Shown here: piece after piece, positions 48,660 through 58,002 of the stretch
Numbering within the stretch: position 1 is the first letter of the stretch
Layout: every line of letters starts with the position of its first letter
From: CAVQCJ01 sp963849365
GTDB taxonomy: Bacteria; Actinomycetota; Actinomycetes; Prado026
Assembly: GCA_963849365.1 (NCBI GenBank)
Contig: CAWKHA010000004.1
Span: forward strand, 558,001 to 622,000
Direction of reading: 5' to 3'
DNA length: 64,000 nucleotides
The notes under the pieces: model-generated
Told to the model about the DNA's origin: nothing
The model's database searches: none
The model's input: the letters and a program-made list of their open reading frames with translations, nothing else
Made by a program: the position numbers and the translations under genes

Positions 48660-50885
48660 TTGACCGAGCAGGCCCGAGCACGGCGAGCCGGCACCGACCA
48701 CCCACTGGCCATGAGCTCGCCGCATGACGCCCAGGAGCAGGAAGCAGAGGGCGCGGCCCGCGCTGTCGTCGGCGGCGGGTCGGCGCGTCCGGTGACCCGG
48801 CGGCCGGCGGCGGCCGGTGCTGCGGGCACGGCAGCCGCTGCCGCCGAGATCTCGGCGCAGATCGACCCGGCCCGTAGCGGCGGCGACGCGCTGCCGGGCG
48901 ACGTCCGCGGTCGGATGGAGCGTGGCTTCGGCACGAGCTTCGGTGGCGTACGGCTGCACACCGGTGCCGACGCCGACCGGTTGGCCGGCTCCGCCTCCGC
49001 CCGCGCGGTCACCTCCGGCCCGGACGTGTTCCTGCGCTGGGGCGAGAACCGTCCCGCCAGCCCCGAGGGGCAGCGACTGCTGGCCCACGAGCTGGCGCAC
49101 GTGGTCCAGCAGCGCGGTGGCGAGCGGGCCATCCACCGGCAGACCAACCCGCCGCCGACCGGTGGCGGTGGAGGCGGGACACCGGCAGCACGCGTGGTGT
49201 ACATCGACGCCAACGTCGTCATCCAGATCAACCGCGGCAACCAGCCGGTGGCCGACGCGCTCCGGCAGATGCGGGCATCGGGCGTCGACGTGCGCATATC
49301 GCCGTTCCAGCGCGACGAGCTGGTCCGCAACCCGGACATCCCCCGCACGGCCACCGCTCAGCGCCTCATGCTCGAGGAGATGAACGTCCAGACCGGGACG
49401 GCACCGACCCTCGCACAGCGGATCGACGTGGCTACCGAGGGCCAGACGGCCAGCGGCGGCAACATCATGCAGCTGCGCGACCAGCAGCTGGTCGCCTCCG
49501 CGCGGGCGGACGGCAGGAACGTCGAGATCTGGAGCCTGGACACGCCGTTCACGTCCAACTCCGGGCAGGTCGAGGGCACGTACGGCGTGCGCGTCGCGCC
49601 GGAGAGCCGGTTGCCCGTCGTCGCGGCGCGTCCGGACTACCGGGTGGGGCGGGCCCTGCTCGGGCTCGATCCCGTGGAGATCTCGCTCACCGGCGAGGTC
49701 ACGCGCGGCACGCCGCCGAGCGGAGGCGGCGGCACCACCACGGGGGGCGGCGGACCGGCCGGAGGCGGTGTCCGACCCGTCCCGCCGACGCCGGGCAGCT
49801 CGGGCGCCGGGTCCACCGTCGGGACCGGAACCAGGGTCGTGGCCGGTGGTCTGGCCATCCTGATCGTTGTCAACGAGGTGCTCGGCGGGATCAACCGCGT
49901 CCGAAACGTCCAGCAGCAGAACATCGACATGGGAGAGGCGCGGCTGGCCTTCTGGCAGCGGTTCGGCGGCAGCCCCACCCGAGGCGTCTGGGACCAGACC
50001 GGGCAGCACCCGCTGCCGGCCGGCACGACGCCGGAGACCAGCGTCTTCGGGTCGCCGTCCTTCCCCTACGTCGTCGACATCGATGTCGCCGGCTTCCGCA
50101 CCAGCCTGGCGAGCCACATCGACAGCTACCAGGACTTCTTGTACTTCCTCGACGCCGCCAAGACGCTGGGCACGATCGAGGAAGACCCGCTCATGCCCGA
50201 CTTCCCCAACAGTGCGCAACGGGCCGCGAGCCGGCGCTACTACGCCTGGGTCAACAACCCCGACCGCGCCGGACGGCACAGCTACGACATCACGGACACG
50301 ATCACCAGCGTGCGCGACGCCGCGCTCAACGAGCTCGGCGAGGGGATGCGCGACCAGGTGCGCGGGCTCTCGGCGGCGCAGCAGGGCAGCGTGTTCCGGC
50401 TGAAGGACCGGGCCGACACCCCGATCTACCGGTCGGCGGGGGGTGGCCAGCAGATCCTCACCGCGCAACAGGTCTTCGGGCCCGACCCGTGGGTCCGGAC
50501 GACGGGTGAGCAACGGGACGTGGGCGGCTGGTTCAGCACAGACATCAGGAAGCTCGTCGTGCCCGCGAACGCCGACGCCCAGCGCGCGGCGCTGGTCAGC
50601 GGGTACTGGGTCAAACAGCCCATCGAGGACACGCTCGACGAGGTCAAGGCCGGCGGACGGCCGGTCCTGGACCGGCAGCCCGCCACCGGTCCGGTCAACA
50701 GCTTCGTGGCCGGCCCCGAACCGGCGGGCCGGGACCGCTTCGGCCAGACGCGCTACTACCGTCATCCCGACCCCGACATCAGGTGGACCGTCGCGCTGGG
50801 CGAGCTGCACGAGTTCTGGGTCAAGGCGGGCGACCTCGAGAGCATCCCCGTGGCCGACGTCCAGGCCTACGCGGGCAGCCGGTAG
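48660..50885 (+). CDS. DUF4157 - PIN-like multidomain protein (contractile-injection-type cargo or toxin)
   Basis: 741-aa protein. An N-terminal DUF4157 module (about 20-155) has the QEQEAEGAARAVV lead-in, GTSFGGVRLHTGADADRLAG, and a HELAHVVQQ metalloprotease-like motif (HExxH, 143-147). A PIN-like nuclease fold follows: VVYIDANVVIQINRG with Asp183, an acidic RDELVRNPD, LRDQQLVASARADGRNVEIW and SLDTPF. A Gly/Pro linker (about 345-395), a hydrophobic stretch (AGGLAILIVVNEVLGG) and about 320 residues of unrecognised C-terminus complete it. DUF4157 often marks cargo of extracellular contractile injection systems. The TTG start at 48660 is uncertain; an ATG at 48711 is in frame. No immunity gene is obvious. 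Confidence 0.8.
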   Translation: MTEQARARRAGTDHPLAMSSPHDAQEQEAEGAARAVVGGGSARPVTRRPAAAGAAGTAAAAAEISAQIDPARSGGDALPGDVRGRMERGFGTSFGGVRLHTGADADRLAGSASARAVTSGPDVFLRWGENRPASPEGQRLLAHELAHVVQQRGGERAIHRQTNPPPTGGGGGGTPAARVVYIDANVVIQINRGNQPVADALRQMRASGVDVRISPFQRDELVRNPDIPRTATAQRLMLEEMNVQTGTAPTLAQRIDVATEGQTASGGNIMQLRDQQLVASARADGRNVEIWSLDTPFTSNSGQVEGTYGVRVAPESRLPVVAARPDYRVGRALLGLDPVEISLTGEVTRGTPPSGGGGTTTGGGGPAGGGVRPVPPTPGSSGAGSTVGTGTRVVAGGLAILIVVNEVLGGINRVRNVQQQNIDMGEARLAFWQRFGGSPTRGVWDQTGQHPLPAGTTPETSVFGSPSFPYVVDIDVAGFRTSLASHIDSYQDFLYFLDAAKTLGTIEEDPLMPDFPNSAQRAASRRYYAWVNNPDRAGRHSYDITDTITSVRDAALNELGEGMRDQVRGLSAAQQGSVFRLKDRADTPIYRSAGGGQQILTAQQVFGPDPWVRTTGEQRDVGGWFSTDIRKLVVPANADAQRAALVSGYWVKQPIEDTLDEVKAGGRPVLDRQPATGPVNSFVAGPEPAGRDRFGQTRYYRHPDPDIRWTVALGELHEFWVKAGDLESIPVADVQAYAGSR

Positions 50886-50907
50886 CCGGGAGCGACAGCC
50901 CGCTTCC

Positions 50908-51948
50908 TCACAGCACGGCGACCGTGGTGCCGGGCGTGCTCGGCACGTCCCGGTCCATCGCAGCGAGCGCGTCCGGCACCTCGTCGAGCCTGATGCGCCG
51001 GCCGATCAGGGCGGAAGGGTCCAGCCGCCCCGACACGATGTCGGCGAGCATCGGGGCGTACTCCGGCGCCGGCATCCCGTGGCTGCCCAGGATCTCGAGC
51101 TCGCGGTACACCACGTCGCCCATGTCGACCGGGGGATCGGCGTCGGGCCCGGTCAGCAGTCCGACCTGGACGTGCCGGCCGCCCGGGCGCAGGCTGGCGA
51201 CACCGTCGGCCAGTAGAGCCGCTCGACCCAGGGCGTCGATGCTCGCGTGCGCTCCCTCGCCGGTCAGGTCCCGGGCGGCGCCGCGCACGTCGACCGCGGC
51301 CGGGTCGAGGGTGACCTGGGCACCCATCGTCGTGGCCGCGGCACGGGCCGCGGGTGACGGGTCGACAGCGATGACCCGCGCGCCACGGCTGGCGGCGACC
51401 ATCACCGCGGAGAGGCCGACTCCTCCGCAGCCGAGGACCAGCACCCAGTCCTGCGCCCCGACCCGGGCCTGCGAGACGACGGCCCGGTAGGCGGTCGCGA
51501 AGCGGCAGCCGAGCACGGCGGCCGTGACGTCGTCGAGCCCGGCAGGGAGTGCGACCAGGTTGACGTCCGCATGGTCGACCAGCACCCGCTCCGCGAAGGA
51601 GCCGTCCCTGGTGAACCCCGGCTGAGTCTGGCGGAGGCAGACCTGCGGGCGACCCTCCCGGCACAGCGCGCAGCTGCCGCACGCGTTCACGAACGGCGCC
51701 GTGACGCGATCGCCGGGGCGCCAGCCGACGACGTCCGGACCGACCTCGATCACCGCACCGGCGAACTCGTGCCCCGGCACGTACGGCACGGTCATGCTCG
51801 GGTCGTGCCCGCGCCAGCCGTGCCAGTCGCTCCGGCAGACCCCGGTGGCGCCGACCTCCACCACTGCACCGTGCGGCGGGCAGACGGGCTCGGACACCTC
51901 GTGCAGCCGAGGCCTGCGCCCGAACTCCTCGACGACCACCGCTTGCAC
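50908..51948 (-). CDS. Zinc-dependent alcohol dehydrogenase
   Basis: 346-aa medium-chain dehydrogenase. Catalytic zinc: ATGVCRSDWHGWRGHD and PGHEFAGAVIEVG. Structural zinc cysteines are in NACGSCALCREGRPQVC. NAD site: LVLGCGGVGLSAVMVAASRG. The GTG at 51948 has GGGAGG upstream. It is divergent from a cupredoxin-like lipoprotein; a DosR-like box lies between. The substrate (an alcohol or aldehyde) is not known. Confidence 0.92.
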   Translation of the reverse strand: MQAVVVEEFGRRPRLHEVSEPVCPPHGAVVEVGATGVCRSDWHGWRGHDPSMTVPYVPGHEFAGAVIEVGPDVVGWRPGDRVTAPFVNACGSCALCREGRPQVCLRQTQPGFTRDGSFAERVLVDHADVNLVALPAGLDDVTAAVLGCRFATAYRAVVSQARVGAQDWVLVLGCGGVGLSAVMVAASRGARVIAVDPSPAARAAATTMGAQVTLDPAAVDVRGAARDLTGEGAHASIDALGRAALLADGVASLRPGGRHVQVGLLTGPDADPPVDMGDVVYRELEILGSHGMPAPEYAPMLADIVSGRLDPSALIGRRIRLDEVPDALAAMDRDVPSTPGTTVAVL

Positions 51949-52043
51949 GGCCGGCCTCCCGCTCTTCGTGGCAGGACCGCAGCCGGCGAACGCACGGCCG
52001 CTCCCTGCTGGAGGAACGTACCCGGCGCTGCGGTCCGCCGGGC

Positions 52044-52057
52044 GGGACCAACGACCC
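52044..52057. promoter_or_regulatory. DosR-like box (one mismatch) between dehydrogenase and cupredoxin genes
   Basis: GGGACCAACGACCC differs from the 48547 box at one base in the right half. It sits 35 bp before the cupredoxin-like gene and 96 bp before the dehydrogenase start. Weaker than the first site, but the repetition supports it. Confidence 0.5.
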
Positions 52058-52092
52058 TGCGCGGGGACCGGGACGGCGCGTGTACTCGGACG

Positions 52093-52683
52093 GTGACTCG
52101 TCCTGCGTCGCCCTGGAAGGTGATGGCTGCGGCCATCGGCGCTGTCCTGCTGGCCGGTTGCGTCACCGTCGACGGGCCGGGCGGGGGCGGCATGGGCGGC
52201 CCGGGGATGATGGGCGCCGACTCGGCCTACCACTACTCGCGCCTGACCTGCTCGGCACCCGCGGACCTCACCGGCGCGCGGGTCATCGTGATGCTCGGTG
52301 ACATGGGCATGATGCGGATGATGGGCGGCACGGCGCCGCTGGGAGTTCGCATGATGCTGCGGGCGGTACCCGGGACCGTGCCGGCCGGGCCGGTGAGCCT
52401 GCTCGCGGAGAACATGGGCTGGCGCACCCACGAGCTGGTGATCCTGCCGCTGGCCGCGGGGGTCGCCGCCGGCCAGCGCGTGCCGGGGGCGGACGGCACG
52501 ATCGACGAGACCGGCAGCCTCGGCGAGGCCTCGGCCTCGTGCGGGGCCGGAACCGGTGATGGCATCACATCTGGCTCGGTCGGCTGGATGACCGTGACGC
52601 TGGCACCCGGACGCTACGAGCTCCTCTGCAACCTGCCGAACCACTACGCCGACGGCATGTACCAGGAGCTGATCGTCACCTGA
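52093..52683 (+). CDS. Cupredoxin-like lipoprotein (sulfocyanin-type copper site)
   Basis: 196-aa exported lipoprotein. Signal with lipobox LLAGC (mature Cys about residue 23), a Gly/Met-rich stretch (GGGGMGGPGMMG), then a cupredoxin fold. The copper ligands are Cys-x4-His-x4-Met in LLCNLPNHYADGM near the end, with an upstream His likely in WRTHELV. It could carry electrons on the outer membrane face for the nearby cytochrome. The GTG at 52093 is chosen; an ATG at 52123 would cut the signal. It overlaps the PAP2 gene by 8 bp. Confidence 0.82.
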   Translation: MTRPASPWKVMAAAIGAVLLAGCVTVDGPGGGGMGGPGMMGADSAYHYSRLTCSAPADLTGARVIVMLGDMGMMRMMGGTAPLGVRMMLRAVPGTVPAGPVSLLAENMGWRTHELVILPLAAGVAAGQRVPGADGTIDETGSLGEASASCGAGTGDGITSGSVGWMTVTLAPGRYELLCNLPNHYADGMYQELIVT

Positions 52684-53332
52684 CGGCGGGCTCGGGCTCG
52701 GGCTCGCGCCGGGGCCGACCAGCGGTCGCACCGCTGCTGGCGACCAGAGCGCGGAGACGGCCACCTCGCAGCCACTCGACCATCCTGGTGACCGGGATCC
52801 GCAGCAGCACCCAGCACAGCACCGCGACGGCCGCGCCGAACACGAGCCCGGCCACCACGTCCAGCGGGAAGTGGGCGCCGACATAGACGCGGGCGAAGCC
52901 CATCGCCACCGCCGCCAGGCCGGCGACCAGGCCCAGCTGCCAGGCCACGAAGAACAGCCCCGCGGCCACCGCGCCCGCCATGGCCGCGTGGTCGCTGGGG
53001 AAGGAAGGGTCGCCCGTCCTGGTCACCAGGACCAGAGCATGCGGGTGGACGACGTAGGGACGGGTCTCGTCCACGGCTTTGATGATCGGCTGGTTGAGGC
53101 CGACCGCGAGAACCGTGGCCACCGGCGCGACGAGGGCCGCCGCCATCCTGGGCGCGGGCCGGAAGCGGGCGACCCACCAGCCGGCGAGCAGAAGCAGTGC
53201 GAAGGCGACGAGGCCGTACTTGGCCCAGGCCGTCACCGGCCCGTGCAACCAGGACGTCGATCGCGCGAAATCGTTGACGCGCACGAAGAGGCCACCGGGG
53301 TCGTAGGCGGTCAGGCTCACGCTGTTCCTCAT
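52676..53332 (-). CDS. PAP2-superfamily membrane phosphatase
   Basis: 218-aa protein with about five membrane helices. Phosphatase signature in order: KAVDETRPY (K-x6-RP type), FPSDHAAMAGAV (PSxH-like) and RVYVGAHFPLDVVAG (SRxxxxxHxxxD-like). It probably dephosphorylates undecaprenyl pyrophosphate or a lipid phosphate. ATG start at 53332, divergent from the MFS gene. Confidence 0.9.
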   Translation of the reverse strand: MRNSVSLTAYDPGGLFVRVNDFARSTSWLHGPVTAWAKYGLVAFALLLLAGWWVARFRPAPRMAAALVAPVATVLAVGLNQPIIKAVDETRPYVVHPHALVLVTRTGDPSFPSDHAAMAGAVAAGLFFVAWQLGLVAGLAAVAMGFARVYVGAHFPLDVVAGLVFGAAVAVLCWVLLRIPVTRMVEWLRGGRLRALVASSGATAGRPRREPEPEPAVR

Positions 53333-53430
53333 GGTCGAAGGGAGCGATCAGGGTAGGACTCGCCAGGTAAGGCCCCGGTCAACCCGGGGCGTCGGGCGTC
53401 CGTGGTGCCGCGGGCTGGCAACCTGGTCGC

Positions 53431-54717
53431 GTGAGCGATCACCCGCGCGCGCCCGAAGGGGCGCCTCCCAGGCGTCGGCCCGGGCTCACCGGTGATGGGC
53501 GCCGGGTGGTCTGGGCCCAGGCCCTCCGCGCGGCCGGGTACGGGTTCACGTCCGTGCTCCTGGGCCGCTTGCTGGCGGACCGTGGTGCCTCGCCGACCGT
53601 CGTCGGGCTGCTGCTCGCCGCGCTGGTGGCCGGGTCGGCGATCTCGTCGCTGGTGGTCGGCCGCTTCGGCGACTTGGTGGGTCGCCGCCGCTCGTACGCG
53701 CTGATCTCCCTGGGGATCGCCGGCACCGGCGTGGTGGTGGCTCTCGGCGCCCCGGTATGGGTGATCGCCGTGGTCGCCCTGACCGGGACACTGTCCACCG
53801 ACGTCGTCGACAACGGGCCCGCGACCACGTTGGAGCAGGCGATGCTCGCGGCCGAGGACGGCGGCAGGTCGGGGGCCCGGGCGCTCGGGGTCTACAACGC
53901 CGTCGGCTACGCGGCGGGTGCCCTGGGCGCGTTGGCGCAAGGTGGTCTGTCGCTGCTGACGAACGGCCCGATGAGCGCGGTGGCGTTCGTGGTCCTGGTC
54001 CCGGTAGGCTTGGCCGGGGCGGCGCTGGCGTGGTCGTTGAGTGCTCGGGTCGAACCCGAGCCGCCCCAGCGCGACCGGCCCGACGGGGCGCGCCGCGAGC
54101 GTCGCCGGTTGGGGCCGTCCCGCCGGCGTGTGTTCGGGCTCGCGGGACTGTTCGCCGTCGACGCTGCCGGTGGCGGGTTGATCACCACGACGTTCCTGTC
54201 CTACTACCTGACCAGCCGCTACGGTGCGGCCCCCTTCGGCCTGGGGGTGCTGTTCTTCAGCATCACCGTCGTGCAGGCCGTCAGCGTCCTGCTCGCGCCG
54301 CGGTTGGCCGACCGGTTCGGGCTGATCCCCACCATGGTCGGCACGCACCTGCCGAGCAACCTGCTGCTGGCCGCTGCCGCCTTCGCTCCGACCCTGGCGT
54401 GGGCGTCGGTCCTGCTGCTGGCACGGAGCCTGCTGTCGCAGATGGACGTCCCGACCAGGCAGGCTCTGGTGATGGCCGTCGTCACTCCGGCGGAGCGCAC
54501 CCCCGCCGCCGCGACGACGAACGCCGCCCGGTACGTCGTGCGGCCGCCCAGCGCGACCTGCTGGAGGCCGGCAGCACATCGGCTCCACCCTCCCAGCCGA
54601 ACGGGCGCCGACGCCGACGCCCGACGCCCAGGGCGACAGGAGCCCTTGACTCAGCGCTGTCTGAGCCGGGCGACCGCACCGGCCGTCACCGCGACGAACA
54701 CGACGTCGCGGTTGTAG
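53431..54717 (+). pseudogene. MFS transporter with degraded C-terminus
   Basis: The frame from the GTG at 53431 encodes ten good MFS segments up to residue about 350 (VGRFGDLVGRRRSYALISLG, the classical loop; DVVDNGPATTLEQA; SQMDVPTRQALVMAVVTPAE). After TNAARYVVRP, at about 54550, the sequence turns into Arg/Pro-rich text with no membrane helix, where the last two TMs should be. The open frame then overlaps the convergent gene by 67 bp. This looks like a deletion of the 3' end. Function is doubtful. Confidence 0.7.
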
Positions 54718-57194
54718 TCGCTGTGGCCACGGATCGGCGGGTCCTCGATGTCACCCCGGGGCGGTGCCAGCCCGGTGGGGTCGACCAGTGGTCGTTCGTC
54801 TACGTGCAGCTCGCCACCGACGTTGGGCACGACAACCTTGACGGGGTAGCCGAGCGGGTCCGTCGGGCGGTACAGGCTGCGCCAGCGCAGCCACGTCGGA
54901 TGACTCACCGTGCCGACCAGCTTTCCGCCGATCGCCTCCAGCTCGGTGGGACCGAAGAAGAACGGGAAGACACGGCCGTACAGCGCCCTGAGCTGGGTGC
55001 CGTAGCTCAGCAGGAACACCCTGGCCTGCTTGCTCTCAGGGAGCTGCAGGATGGTGGCCACGGCGAGCACGGCGCCCTGGCTGTGCCCGGACAGGACATA
55101 GCCGGGGCGGTGGTCGACGTCGTTCGCGATGCGGGTGACCAGCTGGGGGACGCAGCGCTCCGCGTAGCAGGGCGGAGCCAGCGGGTGCCCGGCGCGTGGC
55201 CAGAACGTCGCGAGGTCCCAGATGATCGCGACACCTCGGCGCCGCGGGTCCGCGCGGTACACCAGCGTGCCGAGCAGCATGACGAACAGCAGCAACAGCA
55301 GGCTGAGCCGCACACCGACGTTGCGTACCGGTCCGGCCCACGGACCTGCCCATCCCACATCCACACGAGTCGTCGCTACGGAGATGCCGAGCACGACCTC
55401 CACGACCGCGAAGAGCATCAGCACGCCGATGTACGTCAGCAGCCGGTCCTGCATGAAGTCGTGGAAGGCACGGTGCCTCGTCACGGCCAGCTCGCGCCGT
55501 CGTTCGTGCGTGGTCAGCCCGGTGGCACCCCGCGCCTCGCGGTAGGCGCGCCCTCGGCGTGAGATGAAGTACATGGTCCAACCGGCCGCGATCACGACGG
55601 CGACCAGGAAGAACGGCAGCCCGAGAGCCGCCCACTGGAACGGAAGCGGCAGCTCGACCCGCGGTCTCCCGTCGGGTCCGACGAGCCCGTTGCTCAGCCA
55701 GTCGGCTGCGAAGAACAGGACTCCCGAGGAGTAGAGCAGGGCGAGCAGCCAGCCGAGCATCATCAGGAGCGGACCACCCAGCAACCGCCAGGCCTGACCT
55801 CCCGCGTCGGCACCGCCGGTGCCGGTGGTGGGGACGAGCAGGACCAGCGCACAGAGCACAGTCAGCGGGACGGCGACGACCCAGAACACGGCGTGCCCGC
55901 CGAGCAGCTCGGACCGCCCCGATGCTGCGTCGAGCTTCAGCCAGGACGACAACGGCAGGCCGTCAACCGTGTTCGCTGCGACGAACCAGAACATCAGCAG
56001 CAGGACGAGCACCAGGCCGACGGTGAACGGGGACGTCCAGCGCTGCCCGGCAGCCAGACCGATCAGGAGCAGGAACTGCGCGGCGAACAGCAGCAGCACC
56101 GACTCGGAGTAACCGGGGAAGTCGAGGTGACCCTTGCGGTCCAGCCCGATGCCCGGAAGAGCGCAGAGGTAAATCACCGTCGCCGGCACGGCGAGCGCGA
56201 AGCCGAGTATGACCAGAGCGCGCATCGCCTGCCAGGACCCGGAAGCCTCACCCGGTGCCTGCCTCACCGTGACGTCGCTCGGCAGCAGCGACGTGGCGCA
56301 CAGGAGCAGGACCAGGACCAGCGCGACGACGATCGCGCGCGCGATCCATCGACCGGCCGGCTCGGGGACGGTCGCCCGTCCGAGCCCGACGGGCGCGAGG
56401 GTCATGAGACACGCCGCCGATATTCCGGCGACGAGGTGCAGCCAGGCGAGCCTGCGCGCCTGGGTCTCACCGCGCCAGAACCACCTGCTCTCGAACGCGG
56501 ACACCTCGGTCGGCTCGGACGGCACAGGTCCTGCCGGCCCGGTGTGCTGCACCGTGGCCTCGTACTGGAACGAGCGACGGGCGACCAGCCACACCAGCAG
56601 CATGACCGCGAGCGGGACGGCCAGCGCCGCTGCCAGCGGTCGGGTGCCGTGGCTCCACCACCCATCGTGCAGGAAGGCCAGCTGCGTGACCCACCGGACC
56701 TGCGTCGGGTCGTCGTACCCGAGCCACTGCCAGGCCAGCAGGTCGACCGACACGCCGGTCGCGGCCAGGCTCAGCGTGACGGTCAGGCTCAGCGCGAAGA
56801 GCCGCGAGAAGAACGACGCGACGCCGGTCGTCTCCGAGAGAGTCCAGCTCTGCCTGCCCGGCAGGTTCTTCCTGGCCCAGAACCCGACGTTGGCGAAGGC
56901 GAACGGCAGCAGGGTCATCCAGAGCCCGCGGCTCAGGTCCTTCTTCGCGCGTACCCCGCCGGTCAGCTGCCCCCAGCTGTACGCCTGGGTGTCGACCGTC
57001 GGATCGAGCGGACGGACCCGTCGGTAGAACGCCGTCGAGTCGTCCCCGGCCACGCGCTCGATCTGGCTCTCGTCCTGCAGGCCGAGCGTGAACTGCGGTG
57101 GCGTGTTGGAAACCCCGTGGATCCGGATCTCCAGGACGGGCGGGGCGGCTGTACCCGCTCCCGCGCCCGGGACTTCGCCCGCTCCAGCAGACAT
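54651..57194 (-). CDS. Large multi-TM protein with C-terminal alpha/beta hydrolase motif
   Basis: 847-aa membrane protein. N-terminal soluble part with LEIRIHGVSNTPPQFTLG, then about ten to twelve membrane helices between residues 90 and 640. A C-terminal soluble hydrolase-like domain holds YVLSGHSQGAVLAVATI (GxSxG nucleophile), RVFLLSYGTQL and later acid/His candidates (RPTDPLGYP, RGHSDYNRD). It may be a membrane-tethered lipase or esterase of a family known only as hypothetical. The ATG at 57194 has GGGGGG upstream; a GTG at 57215 is possible. Confidence 0.72.
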   Translation of the reverse strand: MSAGAGEVPGAGAGTAAPPVLEIRIHGVSNTPPQFTLGLQDESQIERVAGDDSTAFYRRVRPLDPTVDTQAYSWGQLTGGVRAKKDLSRGLWMTLLPFAFANVGFWARKNLPGRQSWTLSETTGVASFFSRLFALSLTVTLSLAATGVSVDLLAWQWLGYDDPTQVRWVTQLAFLHDGWWSHGTRPLAAALAVPLAVMLLVWLVARRSFQYEATVQHTGPAGPVPSEPTEVSAFESRWFWRGETQARRLAWLHLVAGISAACLMTLAPVGLGRATVPEPAGRWIARAIVVALVLVLLLCATSLLPSDVTVRQAPGEASGSWQAMRALVILGFALAVPATVIYLCALPGIGLDRKGHLDFPGYSESVLLLFAAQFLLLIGLAAGQRWTSPFTVGLVLVLLLMFWFVAANTVDGLPLSSWLKLDAASGRSELLGGHAVFWVVAVPLTVLCALVLLVPTTGTGGADAGGQAWRLLGGPLLMMLGWLLALLYSSGVLFFAADWLSNGLVGPDGRPRVELPLPFQWAALGLPFFLVAVVIAAGWTMYFISRRGRAYREARGATGLTTHERRRELAVTRHRAFHDFMQDRLLTYIGVLMLFAVVEVVLGISVATTRVDVGWAGPWAGPVRNVGVRLSLLLLLFVMLLGTLVYRADPRRRGVAIIWDLATFWPRAGHPLAPPCYAERCVPQLVTRIANDVDHRPGYVLSGHSQGAVLAVATILQLPESKQARVFLLSYGTQLRALYGRVFPFFFGPTELEAIGGKLVGTVSHPTWLRWRSLYRPTDPLGYPVKVVVPNVGGELHVDERPLVDPTGLAPPRGDIEDPPIRGHSDYNRDVVFVAVTAGAVARLRQR

Positions 57195-57322
57195 CGGCCC
57201 CCCGAAGATGATCACCGAACCCGTCCCCGGCGATCATCCTCCGCCGATACCGATGTGGGAAGCCCGCTTCGGTGGTTCTTCCACGCTCCACTCGCACGCA
57301 CTCCAGGCCGTGCGCGAAGCGC

Positions 57323-57952
57323 TCAGCGGGTCGGCTCGACCGGGGGTTCGAGGCCCGGCGCACCAGCCGCACCGGGCTCGGGCCGTCCACCGAACTCCTG
57401 CCTCGCGTGCTCGGTCAGCGTGTCCAGCTGGCCGCCGATCGAGTCCGTCAACCGGGTCACGAGCCGGGTGAGGGTCTCGACGTCGCCGCGGTCCCAGCCG
57501 GCGAGCACCTTGCGCGTCAGGAACCGCCGCATCGCCTTCGAGTCCGCCACCACCTGGCAGCCCAGGTAGGTCAGCGACACGGTCGTACGACGGCGGTCGA
57601 CCGGGTCCTCACCCCGGACCAGCAGGCCGTCGGCCTCCGCCTCCCCGAGCAGACGGCTGACGGTCGAGTGCTCTAGCTCCAGGGCAGCGGCCACGTCCTT
57701 GACCGTGACCGACCCACCCGCCTCGGTCAGCTCGGCGACCGCGTCGCAGGCGAACACCTTGGCGATGTCGACCGGGCGGCCCAGCGACGGGATCGGGATC
57801 ACGGCCTGCGGCGGCTTCATCATGGTGCGACGCAGCCGGCGGAATCCTCGGTCCAGAGTGTCGACCAGGTCGTCCGGCAGGGCCGTCTCGTCGGCCCCGT
57901 CTGACGGCCCACCCGGGATGGCGGTTGACGGCACGGTCGGGTTCGCGATCAC
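57323..57952 (-). CDS. MarR-family regulator divergent from MMPL transporter
   Basis: 209-aa winged-helix regulator: AGGSVTVKDVAAALELEHST (helix-turn-helix), VSRLLGEAEADGLLVRGEDP (recognition and wing), RRRTTVSLTYLG, and a C-terminal dimer helix. A Pro/Gly/Ala-rich leader of about 35 residues precedes the core, and a Glu/Pro tail follows. The GTG at 57952 with GGGGG upstream is chosen; a GTG at 57976 is also open. It probably represses the adjacent transporter. Confidence 0.85.
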   Translation of the reverse strand: MIANPTVPSTAIPGGPSDGADETALPDDLVDTLDRGFRRLRRTMMKPPQAVIPIPSLGRPVDIAKVFACDAVAELTEAGGSVTVKDVAAALELEHSTVSRLLGEAEADGLLVRGEDPVDRRRTTVSLTYLGCQVVADSKAMRRFLTRKVLAGWDRGDVETLTRLVTRLTDSIGGQLDTLTEHARQEFGGRPEPGAAGAPGLEPPVEPTR

Positions 57953-58002
57953 GCGCCTCACCCCCTGACTGTTCACCTTCGGGGACACGAAACGGGATTG
58001 CC

